The translations under genes were made by a program, and so were the position numbers. From Brachyhypopomus gauderio (taxonomy: Eukaryota > Chordata > Actinopteri > Gymnotiformes > Hypopomidae): a stretch of 64,000 nt of DNA. The stretch covers positions 6,269,843 to 6,333,842 of the forward strand of contig NC_135220.1 of assembly GCF_052324685.1 (NCBI RefSeq). The letters run 5' to 3'. Shown here piece after piece: positions 19,013 to 33,353 of the stretch (positions within the stretch are counted from its first letter, which is position 1; each line of letters begins with the position of its first letter). The notes beneath the pieces were generated by a model. It searched no databases. It was not told the DNA's origin and saw only the letters and a list, made by a program, of their open reading frames with translations.

Positions 19013-19540
19013 AAAATAACTTCTATGTTTAATTTACAGTAGAACTATAATCCACATACTTCTTTGAATGGTGTATTTTTAGGCACACTGAAACAGCATA
19101 TATAATTTACTATAGCTATAAATTATTATACATCTAAGCATTCCTGCTTTTAACCTAGTAATGGTGATTATGTGTATAATTTTATGCAATGTATGATTTT
19201 TTAAAAATAGTTTGTCACTTGTACTACATCCCTATCCCACTAGTGGGCAGTATTTGACAGTGAGTTGTGTTGAGACCAGAGTGAGACCGTATGTACTCTC
19301 AGAGGGCCTAAAAATATTCTTAAAACATAAATATATATAAAATAATTTATCCAAATTTATTTTATCTACTTACAGTTTGGCAATCGACATCTAAACAATG
19401 ACAAAAATATAAGGAAATACATTATTCAACCGTGTCTATTCAATCTGTGTTGGAAGGTGAGGGGTTAAGTGGAAGCCTGTGAGCCTGTGTCTCCCCCTAT
19501 CAGGACTGTGATGCCCGCTGTTCGTTTACAGACAGCAAAA

Positions 19541-19690
19541 TTGACCAATCATGTCTTCCCTCTTAGTGGGCGGGCTTAACTGTATGATAATTTCCGCCCG
19601 CTGTTGAAACGCAGCTGTCGTTAGCGTACCACCGCTAGCTAGTTTCAATTCATTCCTTTGATGTATATATATAATATATACGGTCTCTGG
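19541..19690 (+). promoter_or_regulatory. Promoter-like segment, U2
   Basis: Same CCAAT, GC-box and TATA-rich arrangement as U1, with no visible change in these motifs. Confidence 0.4.
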
Positions 19691-19990
19691 TATGAACCCT
19701 TTGGGTACAAGCCAGGCGGCATCAGGTTATTGTAGCAGTCTGGCTGATTTGGTGTTTTGGTTAGAAAAACTGGAAATTGTGATATCACGTGCTACTCAAC
19801 TTTGGAATGTTTGGTTTAGAATGTTTGGTTGGGAAGGTGGAATGTTTGGATTCAGTTTTGATGCTGAAAAGCTCAGAACAAGTCGAAAGACATTTTGCTC
19901 TGTGAATTACAATACATACAAATCTAACAAATCTTTCTATTTCTTCTATATCTTTCTGTCTTTCTATTCTTTCTATTTTTCAGGTGGAGA

Positions 19991-22900
19991 ATGAGTTTTT
20001 TCCCCAGGAGAACCGACCAGCCTAGGCCTAGGCAGGAACAGAACCACTTCATATACACACCAGGTTTTACCACTCATGGTGAGAAAAATACATTTTCATA
20101 TATACTGTACATAATTTTATACTTCTATGTAAGACAGTATATTAATTCTTATGAGTATGGATTTCCATAGGCTTATTCATAATAATTAAAAGTTAAATAT
20201 GTATACACATTTATATAGTAGGTTTCTAAGGTTCAGAAAAATAACCTGTATATTTATTCTACAGATGACTGTCAAGCTCTTTATTTCATGTGTACAGGAT
20301 AATATAATTAATGGAGCATGGGTTATTTCTTTGATTTCTTTGACTCAGCACAATTTTCACAAATCCCACCATGTTAACATTGTCCATGTGGCCATGGAAA
20401 AAGCAAATAAAAATAAACATTTTTAAAAAGAAACAGATTTCTAACATGACCTCACAAATTCTTAAGCATTCTCCCCACATTCTAATGACATCACATGGCA
20501 CCATAGCCCTTGTTATAATCACTTGTTCATTGGGAAACACTTACAAGACATTTGAGCCTCACTGGGAGGCGTGCTGGGTTTCACTTTACCTGCTGTGGGA
20601 TTTTCAGGTGTGCCCTACAACCCCCAAGCGACAGTGATCCACACGGATCCCTGTGGACCAGCACCCTTCCCTCACGGAAGTACGGCGGGACCCTCAGATG
20701 TCGGCTATGTTAACATGCCTGTAGAAGGACCACTCCTCACTGGTACTGTGTAACACTGAAGATTACATGCGTATTCAACAAATCAAATAACCATGCATGA
20801 TGAAGTATTTATTACATTTGTTTGTAAGGTCTGGCAGAGGTGCAGAACCATCAGCTTTCTGCACATGACCTGACCAGTAAAACATCAGTTTTATCAGAAA
20901 ATATGACATCACATATTCTTCAACATTGTAATGAATTCACATGGCACTGTAGCCCTTCTTATAAACCTGATGATCTTAACAGTACATGCTCATGCTTCCT
21001 CTGTGCCCTGCGTTGGTGTTTTGCATTTAGGCCCTGACATGGAGAGGCAGAGACACCTTGCTCAGCCCCATGTTCAAGGCAAGGTTCTGAGGCAGATGGA
21101 TCCAGTCTACCTCCAGCCTGCTGGTGGGTTCTTCATCGATAACTGTCTTCTTTCATATAGACATTGATAAGATATTTTTACTAGGCACGCGGACTGTTTT
21201 TACAAACATTTGTGAATGGGTCACTCTCAGGAGCTCAGTGAATTCCAGCGTGGAACTGTGACAGTATGCCACCTGTGCAGTAAATCCAGTCGTGAAATTT
21301 CCTCGCTCCTAAAATTCGACAGTCAGCTGTATTATAAGGAAATGGAAGTGTTTGCGATTAACAGCAACTCAGCCACTTGCTTGAATCATATTTCAGTGGC
21401 ACTTTCAGATAAAGAAACATATGCAACGTAGTACTAAGGCACTGAGAAATGTTATGGTGAGGTCATTTCTGCTAATGGCCTTATTCGCCCATGCAGGTGA
21501 AGTTGGCTCCAGCAGGTGTCCCCCACTGCCTGTGCTCACTTCACGCACGACAGTCACCTCGTCAGGACTGATGAGGCCTTCTCCACCCACCTTCACAAGG
21601 TTGCCTCCACTCCCCAAACCTGCTGGCCGAGAGCCTCTCCGTGCCTTCAGGCCTGCCAAAGGTGAGCTCACTCTTTTGCTCTCCTGGAAATGGCATCCAA
21701 ACCATTTGTTGCAGCAACAAAAAAAGTAAAAAAAATATATTTAAAAAGTAAAAACTGCTTTGAAAACCCTATAGGGGAGACCGGGTATAGTTGTAACATG
21801 GGGAGAGTTGTAACACCATCAGTTCACTCATCTGCTAGGCGGTTGTGTTTAGTATAAGGTGATAATGCTTCGAATCATTGTTATACCAGCATAGTATAAT
21901 ACTGATAATACATGTATATGGATTACAGATGTCATTTATCACTATTTTAGTACACCCCCAAACAATCTAAACAAAACATTGTCGTGCTGCTTTGCTGGCT
22001 TCTGATACCTCATCTGGACTGCTGCTAAAGCGTATATCTATTAATCTTTGTAATCTATATAACATGGCTTCTTTAAGTATTGGGTATCACCTGGCCAGCG
22101 TCAAGCAGCAGCAGTCTGTGTGATATAAGGAGTTTGTGCTTTGTACCTACTTCTGTTGGCAAGGGCAATGTGAGCTTACAAGCAAGACTAGACTTGAAAG
22201 TTTTATTGCAGTCAGTTGATTGTGCCAGCACCCCACTCCCCAGGCCTGCGCTGTTCCGATCCAGAGCTTTCCAGAACTCTCCCATAGCCACTTTTGCTCC
22301 TCACTGCCATCTGCAGATTTGATTATGAATAAAAGTTTTCTTAAATGTTATTCAAATTGCTCCTATTCATTAGCACATTTCATTTATCCACTTAATGCTA
22401 CTCTTGATATACATTTGAGCCATGCCAAAATATCGATTATTATAATCTACTATTGTTATTTAAAATGCAGTATGATCTGCAGGTCTTAATTTCATATGCT
22501 GGTCTGAAGATTGAACGTGTCCTCTACAGTTCTGCCTGTGTTTCATGTCCAGGTTCAGTGGAGCCTCCCCAGCTCCACTCTCCAGGGTGGAAGAGAGAGA
22601 GAGTGGGGAGACTTCACCGGAGCGGCAGACATCTTCAACCCTTGCTTCCAGACATATTCGAAGCAGCTAACCCCAGTGATGCTGGCAGAGGTGACTTATT
22701 GATGTTGGCTTTACTTTATGTCATTGAAATACCTGTACAAAATGTAGAATTTATAATGTTGCGTAATTTGTTTTGTGTTAAAATATTGCTAAATACGATA
22801 TTTGGGAACAAGGAGATCAGTTAGTCAGAAACTTCACTCAGGTGTCAAGTGAACGGAGCTAAACTCATGATCATGGATGCCCTTTCCCATGCAGGTTTGC

Positions 22901-25900
22901 CCAAATCCAGCCGCTTGCTGTCTGGGAACCCCCCCGGGTCTTTCCTACTGCCCTCCTACCCTCTGGCCACTCTTCCGGGAGTGCAGCTCACTCCCACTCT
23001 GCATCGTAGACGACACAAGCGAGACACGAGCCCTCGGCGCAGAGACCCGGGTCCGTGGAGGGACAGTACTGGTGAGCGCATGGCTACGTTGCTAAGAACG
23101 TGCTAGGCACACACAGTGAGGCATGGCCGGTTATTTGGGTGCCCGGTTAAGTTAAGTTCGTCTTGCACTAAGCTTGTCTTGCACTTGTTCCCACGTCAGT
23201 GGTAAAGTGATGAGCAGACCTAATTTTGTGGTGTCATACATACTACATGAATTTTATTTTAACCAAAAAATGTGCATATACTTGGATCATTTATAGTCAC
23301 CACTTGTCAAATGTACAAAATACTCATACTGATGCTCTTCATCTGACATGATTTCACTCAGTAATGGAACAGTGTCTAGCAGAGGCGACATGTGCTAGCC
23401 ATTAGCAGAGCTAGGCGGTACTGTAGTTTGGCGCTTCAGTATCTACCAGTATCAGAATTAAAATAATTTTGAATTGTGCCGAAATAATTAAATTGAATCA
23501 AATTGTATTTAAATGTAAGACTTCATGATGCAATAAACTAAAAGAATCACAACTAAGCTAAACTAAAACTGGGTCACACATTTACTGAAGCTCTGATAAA
23601 TGTCTTCCTGCTTCTGGGCTCACGGATGCCCTGCTTTCAGTTCTTCAGTACTAATTCATTGTGCTGCCATTACATGAATTGTAGCAAGATGCATATGAGA
23701 TGTTGCCGTTCTCGGTCCATCTTGCTTGAATCATATTTCAGTGGCACTTTCAGATAAAGAAACATATGCAACGTAGTACTAAGGCACTGAGAAATGTTAT
23801 GGTGAGGAAATTTCTGCTAATGGCCTTATTCGCCCATGCAGGTGAAGTTGGCTCCAGCAGGTGTCCCCCACTGCCTGTGCTCGCTTCACGCACGACAGTC
23901 ACCTCGTCAGGACTGATGAGGCCTTCTCCGCCCACATTCACAAGGTTGCCTCCACTCCCCAAACCTTCTGGCCGAGAGCCTCTCCGTGCCTTCAGGCCTG
24001 CCAAAGGTGAGCTCACTCTTTTGCTCTCCTGGAAATTGCATCCAAAATCATTTGCTGCACCAACAACAACAAAAAAAGTAAAAAAAGTATTAAAAGAGTA
24101 AAAACTGCTTTGAAAGCCCTATACTACAAACAAAAAGCCCCTGCTGATCCTCTTGTACATTGCTATGCCTGCACCCATGGACATGTTTTTCTGCACCATG
24201 AAGAAACCACTATGAAACCAGAAGTTATATTTGGGATTTTTGATGGAGTACGTGTTAATATGTATTGTGCTTTTCAGGATCTCAAGTGCAAAGCACCAGG
24301 GCAGTCCCTGCTGACGACATGTGTGAAGGAGTAGTTGGCAGAGGTTGGAATTGCTTTGCTGTTAACACTGCATTACACAACAATGTTTTATATCTAGTTC
24401 TCCATGTTGAATAATGTTTTGCAGTCAGTTTTCAAGCTGATTTGAACCAAAGTTGAGCTGGTAGCCCTAAAAGTCCTAGTCAGTTTGTTTGGGTTCTGGT
24501 ATTCCTCTCTAGATGAACTCAAACCAGGAACTCCCAGGGAGGATCCCCATGAGCATCAGATTTTACAGCCCTTCTACAAACCAGACCTCGCTCTCGCTCA
24601 GAGCTTCAGACTGCTTAGCTCTGATGACTGGTAAGTCACACCTGCAAAATTCTGAAGCATTTGGCTAGGGCAGGTTAAACAGCAAGTCATTTATGGTGTT
24701 CTGCATATATGGTATGTATGCATGTATTTAGTGAAGTTTTTTCCTCTTTGTCCCTTTTCTTGTAGCATTTTTTACTTTCAGTAGCCGATGGTTACAGTGT
24801 GTGTCTATGTCCAATATCTTCATACAGGGAGAAGAAAATTGAAGGATTGATGTCAATCCGTAGATTGGCTCGGTATCACGCTGATGTGCTTGGCAGCAGG
24901 CTTCATGATGTCTGCATTGTTCTTATTCAAGAGGTAAGCCACTATATTTGCTGACTGTGTATCTGTAAATTCAGATGGCATATCTAACTGTAATTAGTGA
25001 TTAAGGTATTTAGGCCTACATAACACATTGCAGTGGTGGATTATACTTATTAAGATGGCGGTGGCAGTGTTGGATGTGGCTGAAACGAGCTGGAACGTCG
25101 TCTTTCCTGCAGGTGCTGCACCTGCGCTCTGCAGTGTCCCGCATGGCGGTGGTGTCCTTGAGGGAGTTGTACTCCAGCCTGCAGAAAGGGATGGACCAGG
25201 AAGTGGAGGCTACAGCTAAGGTCCTCCTCCACAAAGCAGCGGAGGCCAATGGCTTCATCAGGCAGGACGTGGACACAGCTCTGGACAGCATGGTGCAGAA
25301 CTGCACCCCCATTCGGAGCATGAACGCCCTTCTTGCTGGAGGACTCTGGTCAGTTAGCATGCAGTGAGCTTTAAACTGTGGCTTTCAGATAGCAACAACA
25401 GTCACAAGAAGCTAACACAACACTGATTATGGCTGCTGTTTTTACTTCTCCATTGTTCTTTCAAAATATTGCCACGACCTATATCAATATTTTTAGTTAT
25501 TTATCCTCTTAAATATTTTTTTTATTGAGTTCCATCTCCGCTCTGCTGATCCAAACTGCCCTTCACACCACTTAAAGAATAGGCTAGTTAGCTAGCTCAC
25601 AGAGGACATACAAACATTTTCTGTTTAAAAAATACATATATACACTAACTGTTGCAAACTAAGCCATTGAATAGAATATGATCATTTGATTGTGCACGTA
25701 GATCATACATAAGGGCATTAAGTTTCTTTATAGAAGCAAAAAGTTGTACTGTATACATTGATTGGATGGATTAATAGTTATTACCTTCTTTTTTTGAATG
25801 CCCTAATTTTTTTCCTTCTGTTTTCCTCAAAAGTCATCTGAATGCTGCAGTAAGAAAGTGTACTGCTCGGCACTTGGCTACTTTGGTAGAGAAGATTGGT

Positions 25901-28900
25901 GCAGAGCGAATTATTCCTGCAGTCTCCAAGTTGGCACAGGACTCTTCCCAAGAAACCAGGTTAGTATTGTGATCAGAACGAGAATTCTACAAAGCTTATT
26001 CAATTTCCCAGATAGTAATAGATGCTGTGAGTCATGGATCCCTCACTCTCGGTTCTCTCCTGTTTTGGGGTCTGTTCCTCGTCTCAGGCGCTTGGGCCGG
26101 CGTATGCTGCTGTTCCTGTCCTCCCACCACGACTTTGATAAGATGGTGGAAAAGTACATCCCTGCCAAAGACCTGGCAACCATCAGGGACACTGTCCTCA
26201 CTCTGAAATCCAAGGTGGCGATTCATGTTTGGATACATGATGAGGATTTTTTATCCCTTTCAGCAACTATGCCCCATGTTTACTCACTAAACAAAGCTTA
26301 TTCACAAAACTTCTAGGTGAAACAGACTGCAATAAAAAAACATCTAAACTGTCATGGTAGACATATATTGTAAACAAATAATAAAGTACAGGACAGTGCG
26401 TGACACCACACATTGTATTTACAGTAGGACATGCACAGTGGTTGAGCATGGTTCAAAATGAACCGGTTTGAAACCTTTGGGATAGAATCAAAGTATGAAG
26501 CAACATGTGGACTTCAATATCATCACTCCATGTTTTGTGGTGATTCGTACGTGTGTATTCCCAGAAGAGGACAAAGGTGTCTAGGATTCCAAGATATAAG
26601 ATGCGTCAGCCTCGTCTGGAGCAGCAAGAAGCTCCAGCCGCACAGACGGATCGGCAGAACACGCAGCGAATGAAGCGCAGCCTTAGGCACACGGTGAAGG
26701 ACGTGAGCCCAGACGACGCGGCACCTCTGAAAGGTAACGGCTGACCTCGGCAAACGCTCCCCTCCTGTTTCCTGAGAACTTTACCTTACCGCTTACCTAT
26801 GAACCTCCTTCTCATCAGACCTGCAGCTGAACAGTAATGTTCCAGCCCAGACTAAGACCGATGTCCTCATGGATGATTTGCCCACGAGCCCCAGCAATGC
26901 ACGCACCCCCAGAAGTCCCAGCCCCCCCACGGCTGTCCCTACTAAACACTTACTGCCACGACGCAGACGAGCTCCCAGTCTGATCAGAGCACGCCCGTCC
27001 CTTTCAAACAGTTCTGGTGAGTGTTGCCTGCTCTTCAGCTTCTTCATGTGTGATCACTGCGCTTGCACGTAAATTGCTTTGCTGTTAACACTGCATTACA
27101 CAACAATGTTTTAAATCTAGTTCTCCATGTTGAATAATGTTTTGCAGTTACAAGGATGTAACTTTTTTTGTTTCATGTAGTGAGCTTCACTTCACGTTAC
27201 ACTGCGGGACGTCTTCTGGGCACAGGAGGATTCGGCTCAGTGTATGCAGGAGTCCGCAAGGCTGATGGAAAACAGGTGAGCATCAGCACACAATACAAGA
27301 ATGATTGTGGGACCTAATTTCTATTTTAGATTGTGATTAGAACTTTGAGCTATGAGTTTTCCCTAGAGATCATTTGTTATTCACATGGCAATCAAGTGGT
27401 CAAGTCTAATGTACCTTGACCTTTTTCCACTTTTTGAACACAAAGATCCTGATTATACAATGTGATAAGCTTGGCAATCTGTGGATGAGTATTTATCAGA
27501 CTCCAGATTTATGAGTTACCCGAGAAGCTGTGGCTACCATCTGAAAGCCCTTAGATATGTTAAATATACTGTCTGTTTTGTGTAAACAACTTCACTTCCT
27601 GTGTTCTTTATGTGACCAGATCGCCATTAAATTTGTGCCAAAGTATCACGCAGAAAGGTTCATCACTGTTGTAAGTCCAATACCTTTACTTATGTAATAT
27701 TGCAACAATGTTTGGAACTTTTTAGATGGGTAAAACTGTAAAGGGACTATAAACGCAAAGCTGTTAATTTTCCATTCAGTGACTCCTCACAACACGAATG
27801 GAAAACAGTTCACATTTTAGATTCAGGTTTCATCTAATGATTGGTACCAATCCAGATCCCTTTCATGTTAACCTGCTAACCATAATTCCACTATAAATCT
27901 TCAAACCCATACTAACCAAGTCTTCCTTAATTTTAGCCCGGCAATACTCGCCGTCTCCCCTTAGAGGTGGCTTTAATGGAGATGGTGTGCAAGCCACCTC
28001 GTTGTGAGCATATTGTGGAGCTCCTAGAATGGTTTGAGTGCCACAAGTGCTTCATCTTGATTCTGGAGCGACCCGTCCCCTGCATAGACCTGTTTGACTT
28101 CTTGAACTTGCACCAACGCCAACTGCCTGAGCCACTGGCACGACGGATCATGCGTCAGGTGGTTCAGGCTGTCCTTCACTGCCATGACCGTGGAGTTCTG
28201 CATAGAGACATCAAGGGAAAGAACCTTCTGGTGAACCTGGACACCCTTGACGTCAAGTTGATCGACTTTGGCTGTGGCGATCTGCTTAAGACCGGACCCT
28301 ACAGGCACTTTAGAGGTTATTCACCATAGGAATGAAATGTGCACCTCAAGTTAAAAAATGGGATCAAATTAGAGACTATTATAAACATTTTATTTTGTTA
28401 TTGATGATTCTCTCTCGTTGTCTCAGGCACCATGGTATACAGCCCACCTGAATGGCAGGTTGACAGGACGTATGAGGGCCGTCAAGCCACCATCTGGAGT
28501 CTGGGTGTGCTCCTCTACAGTATTATCTGTGGACATCTGCCCTTTGAGAAGGTGGAGGACATTGTTGAGGCACACCTGTGCTTCAGTGGAAACCCATCCA
28601 GAGGTGAAAAGGCAGAAGCATCTTCAAGATAACTAGAAAGTCTAAATTGCAAAATGATCATTTATGTAATTATTTAATCTGGTAATGTAATACACAACCA
28701 CAGATTGATAAAATGGACTAATGAAGAATGGAGAATTGGCAATACAACATTTTGTAACCGTCTTAAAATGATAAAAAGTTTTGTTCAGTCTTTTTTGTTA
28801 GTGATGGAGGTTTCTGTACAGTTCTGTCATTTATAAACTTTGAATAAGCCATTAGAACAGTCAGATCAGAAGTTTCAGATGGTAATTGATTTTCTTTCTC

Positions 28901-29033
28901 AACTAATCTCGTTGCTACACACACAGACTGCCGCCATCTGATAACATGGTGTCTTCAAAAGGACCCTGCAAAACGTCCTGTGCTCGAGGATGTTCTTGCA
29001 CATGAGTGGTTTTTAGAAGGACTTCAGAACTAA
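19991..29033 (+). CDS. Chimeric TOG-domain / PIM-like kinase gene, copy 2
   Basis: Coding exons: 19991-20078, 20608-20742, 21031-21123, 21497-21661, 22553-22690, 22895-23071, 23842-24006, 24278-24343, 24513-24630, 24828-24933, 25113-25348, 25834-25959, 26088-26214, 26565-26733, 26819-27016, 27181-27275, 27620-27670, 27937-28315, 28427-28603, 28927-29033. The frame is open throughout (971 aa) with no lesion seen. Compared with copy 1 it has Arg in 'RRLARYHAD' and Ala instead of Ser in 'KAAEANGF' of the TOG domain. The kinase residues read the same as copy 1. Confidence 0.75.
21216..21376 (+). pseudogene. Tc1-like transposase fragment, U2
   Basis: Same fragment at the same intronic position as in U1, carried along by the tandem duplication. 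Confidence 0.75.
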
Positions 29034-29414
29034 CTCAGGTTAGACAAGGAGTATAAATGGAACATGTTTGCATACATGATGAGGATTTTTTATCCCATTC
29101 AGCCACTATGCCCCATGTTTACTCACTAAACAAAGCTTATTCACAAAACCTTAAGGTGAAACAGACTGCAAAAAAAAACCATCTAAACTGTGATGGTAGA
29201 CATATATTGTAAAAAAATATTAAAGTACAGGGCAGTGCGTGGCACCATACATTGTATTTACAGTAGGGCATGCACAGTGTAGTCCCAGACCCAGTAGTTA
29301 AAGGACAGAGCATGGTTCAAAATGAACCGGCTTGAAACCTTTGGGATAGAACCAAAGTATGAAGCAACATGTGGACTTCAATATCATCACTCCATGATGT
29401 TGATGTGGCTTTAG

Positions 29415-31304
29415 GATCTGGGTGAGATGCCTCAGGATACACAGCTCGAGGCAGGCGCTCCATCCCAGCTGTGGAGTCATGCGTACCTCCTCCTCAGTTT
29501 GCCAGCAGGTGAATATTTAAAATCAAACAACAACAAAAATCAAAACAACAACAAAAAAGTGCATCCTGATTGGAACTGCTTTGATGTTTGCAATTTTGAT
29601 GGTTTTGATGTTGGTTTTGATTTGATTGCAGCCTTGTTCATTTTGTGTTTCAACACTATAACCCAATCCTTGTGTTTTCTCTCTTGTGTGTGTTCAGCAA
29701 AGACAGCAGCAGAGCACACATCCTTAGCATTGCAGACAAGACGGAGTACGTCAAGCAGCTCAAGGCCCTGCTGGGTTCAAAAGACTTCAGGGAGCGCATC
29801 AAGTGCATTGATCAGCTGGTGGTCGACTGCGAAGACAACCCATATATGGTCGTGGGCAACATGTTCCCGGTAACTCATTTGAACTGAATTGATTTTTAAT
29901 GTTTTCAGCAGCTTTCAGAAGTGATCTGTATAGGGGGTCATACGTTGGAGAACATTAAATGCTGGCACATTTTAAATGCTGGCACATCACACTGCTCAGA
30001 TGTGCCAGCACTGCTCAGAGACAACCTGGCCCAAGTGGTCTAGATCTTAGTCCCAGCTATAGTGGACAATCACCTCAACTCCAAGAATAACGCCATCTAC
30101 ATGGCAACAATAGGTGCCATTCAAGCTCTCATCAATAACCTTGGTGGGTTCATTTCTCTCTTCACAAAACATCTTGAAGAACACATGCCACTGGGCTTTA
30201 GAAAAACAACAACAACAATGATTGTGTTCTGTTTTACCTTTGGGGAAAAGGTTCACACAAATCGGTAAAAGAATGTTCCTGCTCTTTGGCTAGATGTTTG
30301 TGGTGCAGATCAAATGGAAATTTCCTTTCATATTAAGGCACAGTCCAATATAAAGAGAAAAAAAAAGACTGACAGGAGATCTTGCGTTATCTGACAGCAG
30401 ATTGTTAAATAATGGAGTTTACAGTGGATGTGCTTAGGCTCTTTTGTTCTGCCTAATATGCACTCAAATAATTATGCATATGTGTTCCAAATGACCATTT
30501 GCAAACAGAGCTTTGTTCTCCTATCAGATACTGTTCATATATATTTAGTTAAAGTGTAACATTTTATGTGAATAATTAGTTGTTTTGATAAAGCAGGACA
30601 AGTTTCTAAAAAGAATTACCATACTGTAAATATTGCTGAACTTGACCAACACTGTCCTTGATCTATCTTTGTTCAGATAACACTACTTCTTCAACTGTTT
30701 TGCACAAAGGCTCGATTTCTCAGTGGAAAAGCTAAAGTGGATCTTGTTGATAAAGTTGCAGGTAAGTATACAATATACAGTGTCTAATCTTTTGTGGTTG
30801 TGTATACAGAAATATTCTACAAATTCAAATACATTTATCAAAAAACAATTATTTCAGAAAGTCATTCCACTGATATGCTAAGAGATGCCAGAGATAAAAA
30901 AAAAGATAAAAGATTTACCAGAAATACTATAATTCCTATATTTATTAATAATATTTATAATATTGATAATAATCATTCCAGAGAGTTACCATAGTTACCA
31001 AATACTGTCACTTTAATTGAATTAAATCTTTCTAGGTTAAGAAAATGCTTCTGCAATAACCCAGTACTTTCCAGGGTTGATTTATTTATCTTGTTCTTTT
31101 TATAGAGCTGGTTAGGGAACTCTACCCCTGCAAGCCACAACTGGTTGAGCAGAAGGTGCTTCCTCTGCTCTGGTACCTCCTGGGGACCTCCAGCAACAGT
31201 GGTACAGTCCACGGGAGGGGTGGAAGCGTAAGGGGGGCCACTGTCCACCTATGCCAAGCCGCAAGAGCCTAAACGAGTTTGTGAAGAACCTCTCGATCAA
31301 CTGA
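29415..31304 (+). pseudogene. Decayed TOG4 and C-terminal exons, U2
   Basis: Same pieces and same lesions as U1, including the in-frame TAG after 'NLAQVV'. It has one extra base in the intron before the 'KDFRER' piece ('ggttttgattt'). Confidence 0.75.
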
Positions 31305-31331
31305 GAGCTGCCAGCCAGACCTCCAGACCAA

Positions 31332-31337
31332 AATAAA
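31332..31337 (+). terminator. Canonical poly(A) signal, U2
   Basis: AATAAA at the position equivalent to U1. Confidence 0.5.
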
Positions 31338-32548
31338 CCCCAACATGGTTTCTACTTGAAGATGGAGATGTTTGTGCATTTCTTATTGTGCCTGCACTTT
31401 AAATGAAAGAGAGAGGAAGAAAGTCAAATTAGCAGAAAGCTAAATCATTAAACTCAGAAGTCCTTTTAAATAAGGAGCACAGATTTTAGCGAATCACATC
31501 AGGTTTAACATGCCTAGGAGCTCTGCTCTTTTTGCACTTTGAAATACTAACACTTATCATGATAACTGTTGTCATGGTGACTATAGATATATATTGTTCT
31601 ATGATTGTTATTTTCTGTTGACATATCTATCATATATATGACCTCAGTGACCCCTTGTCTCATGCCGCTGTTTGCGTTCCGGCATTGTTTGATTTACAAA
31701 TTAAGCACTGTATAGCTAATAAGTGTAATGGCAGATTTTGCAGACCGGCCTCAGGGAGGACTTCAGCACAACACTAAGTGCTTGTGGGTTATATTGAACA
31801 TTTGTTCTTGCTTTTTGTGTTTGTTTTTGGGACTTTTGTGAGGGAAATTAAATGACAGTAATATTAGCTAAAGCATTTAAATCAACTCCAAACACTCAAA
31901 TAATAAGAGAGATTTCCCACATCCTGTGTGTGTGCCCGCTAATGACACTATATGCCAGAGGTGGGACCAAGTCAGTGTTTTGCAAGTCTCAAGTAAGTCC
32001 AAGTCTTTATACCTCAAGTCCCGAGTCAAGTCTCAAGCAAAGACACTCAAGTCAAGTCAAGTCTCGAGTCAAGACAGGCAACAGTCAAGTCAAGTCTCAA
32101 GTCTGAAACTTAGAATTTCAAGTCCTTTCGAGTCTTTTTTTTTTTTTTTTTACCAATGTTGCAGGTATATTTTAAATGTAAATAGTAGACATGCGTTCTT
32201 TTTTAAATCTGTATTCTCCTCAAATCTTGATAAAACGTGCAACTGAAAACACGAAGTATAAAAAAATTAAAATTACACCTCTTTATTGCACAGTTCAATT
32301 TGTTAAACTTAGCTGCAAAAATATTCAATTTTCCAGAAATAAATATTATGTGAAAAAGTCATAAGTAGAACTCCATGTTCAAATAAAAAGTGCTGATATT
32401 TTCACAGTACAATACAACGAACCATAACAGCATTTTCCCTCTCTTCTCTTATCTGGTTTCTTGGAGAACATGTGTGAGTGACACAAGACAAACAAATATA
32501 AGAACTGAACAATTAACAGGAATCTGCAACTTTAGACATTTCAGTAAA

Positions 32549-32638
32549 CTATTCTGCATTGCATTTGCTGGCCAAAAGTCTGTATGTCATTTGTGCACGA
32601 TGAATGATGTCCCCATAGCTGAAAACTCGCTCCACTTT
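32549..32638 (-). pseudogene. hAT transposase C-terminal remnant
   Basis: The minus strand reads KVERVFSYGDII followed by 'MTYRLLASKCN' and a stop. This matches the conserved 'ERVFS' dimerisation motif and the 'KCN' end of hAT transposases. Only about 29 residues are recognisable, so the element cannot encode its own transposase. Confidence 0.65.
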
Positions 32639-32754
32639 TGTCAATATATTTTTTTCTCGACGTAGATGTCTTCAAATACACAATCCATGCTGAGATAGAA
32701 CTGGATATTATGATGGTGACAGAGAGAGGCTCTCTTCCCCGAGTTCAGATACAG

Positions 32755-32860
32755 AACCCAGGGTTGCCAACTCTCACGCATTGAGCGTGAGACACACGCA
32801 TTTGACCGTCTTCACACGCTCTCACGCCACACATCCGATTTCTCACGCCGGAAAAAAATC
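32755..32860. repeat. CTCACGC-rich segment inside the hAT element
   Basis: 'gggttgccaactctcacgcattgag' begins a segment with repeated 'ctcacgc' / 'acacgc' units. It includes a perfect inverted repeat CTCACGC-ATTGA-GCGTGAG (32773-32791). It may be a fragment of another repeat nested in the hAT element, but no matching far end was found. Confidence 0.4.
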
Positions 32861-33353
32861 TAGTTTATTTACCTCTGATCCACATCTATGATTCAATGAG
32901 TTACTAGTTCGCTCTGGCACCAACCACTGGCGATCGATCGATCGCGATATAATACTTAATTTGTGTCCATTTTACACCCCGCCCGGTAAAAATTTACGTT
33001 CGCCAACCCCCCATTTGATTGGTTGTGCTGCAGCTCATGCACACACACACGTACAGAGTGTGGAAAAGCAGAGGACTGGTCTGCGTCAGAAGGACGGAAA
33101 TGAAATTAATGGGGCGCACTTTATAAATATTAATATGCGTTTTAAAATTTAGATTTGGGGTAAAAAAAATGAAGTCTTTGCAAGTAAACAGGTTCAAGTC
33201 CAATTCAAGTCCCAAGTTATTGGTGTAAAAGTCCAAGTCAAGTCTAAGTCTCTGAATATTTTTTCAAGTCAAGTCAAAAGTCTTAATATTAATGACTCGA
33301 GTCTGACTCGAGTCCAAGTCATGTGACTCGAGTCCCCACCTCTGCTATATGCA

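Larger units (their letters stand above)
18155..31426 (+). repeat. Tandem unit U2 (13,272 bp)
   Basis: It is collinear with U1 at a constant offset of 13,400 until the intron after exon 10. There U2 lacks 128 bp that U1 has at 11567-11694. Otherwise the two differ mainly by single bases and 1-bp runs. It is shorter than U1 by exactly that deletion. Confidence 0.95.
31956..33344. mobile_element. Non-autonomous hAT-type DNA transposon, unique to U3
   Basis: The element is 1389 bp with terminal inverted repeats CAGAGGTGGG / CCCACCTCTG. It is flanked by an 8-bp target duplication ctatatgc (31948-31955 and 33345-33352). The empty site is seen in the other four units, so the insertion is defined to the base. 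Both ends carry repeated 'aagtcaagtc'/'aagtccaagtc' motifs, as expected of subterminal transposase-binding repeats. A minus-strand piece of hAT transposase lies inside. It inserted after the amplification, in the spacer upstream of gene copy 3. Confidence 0.93.

Noticed and set aside
29427-29873. 148-codon frame spanning the relic linker exon and TOG4 in U2 and U3
   Set aside because: It reads through an intron and uses the wrong frame of the TOG4 exon. It exists only because of a 1-bp change relative to U1 and U4.
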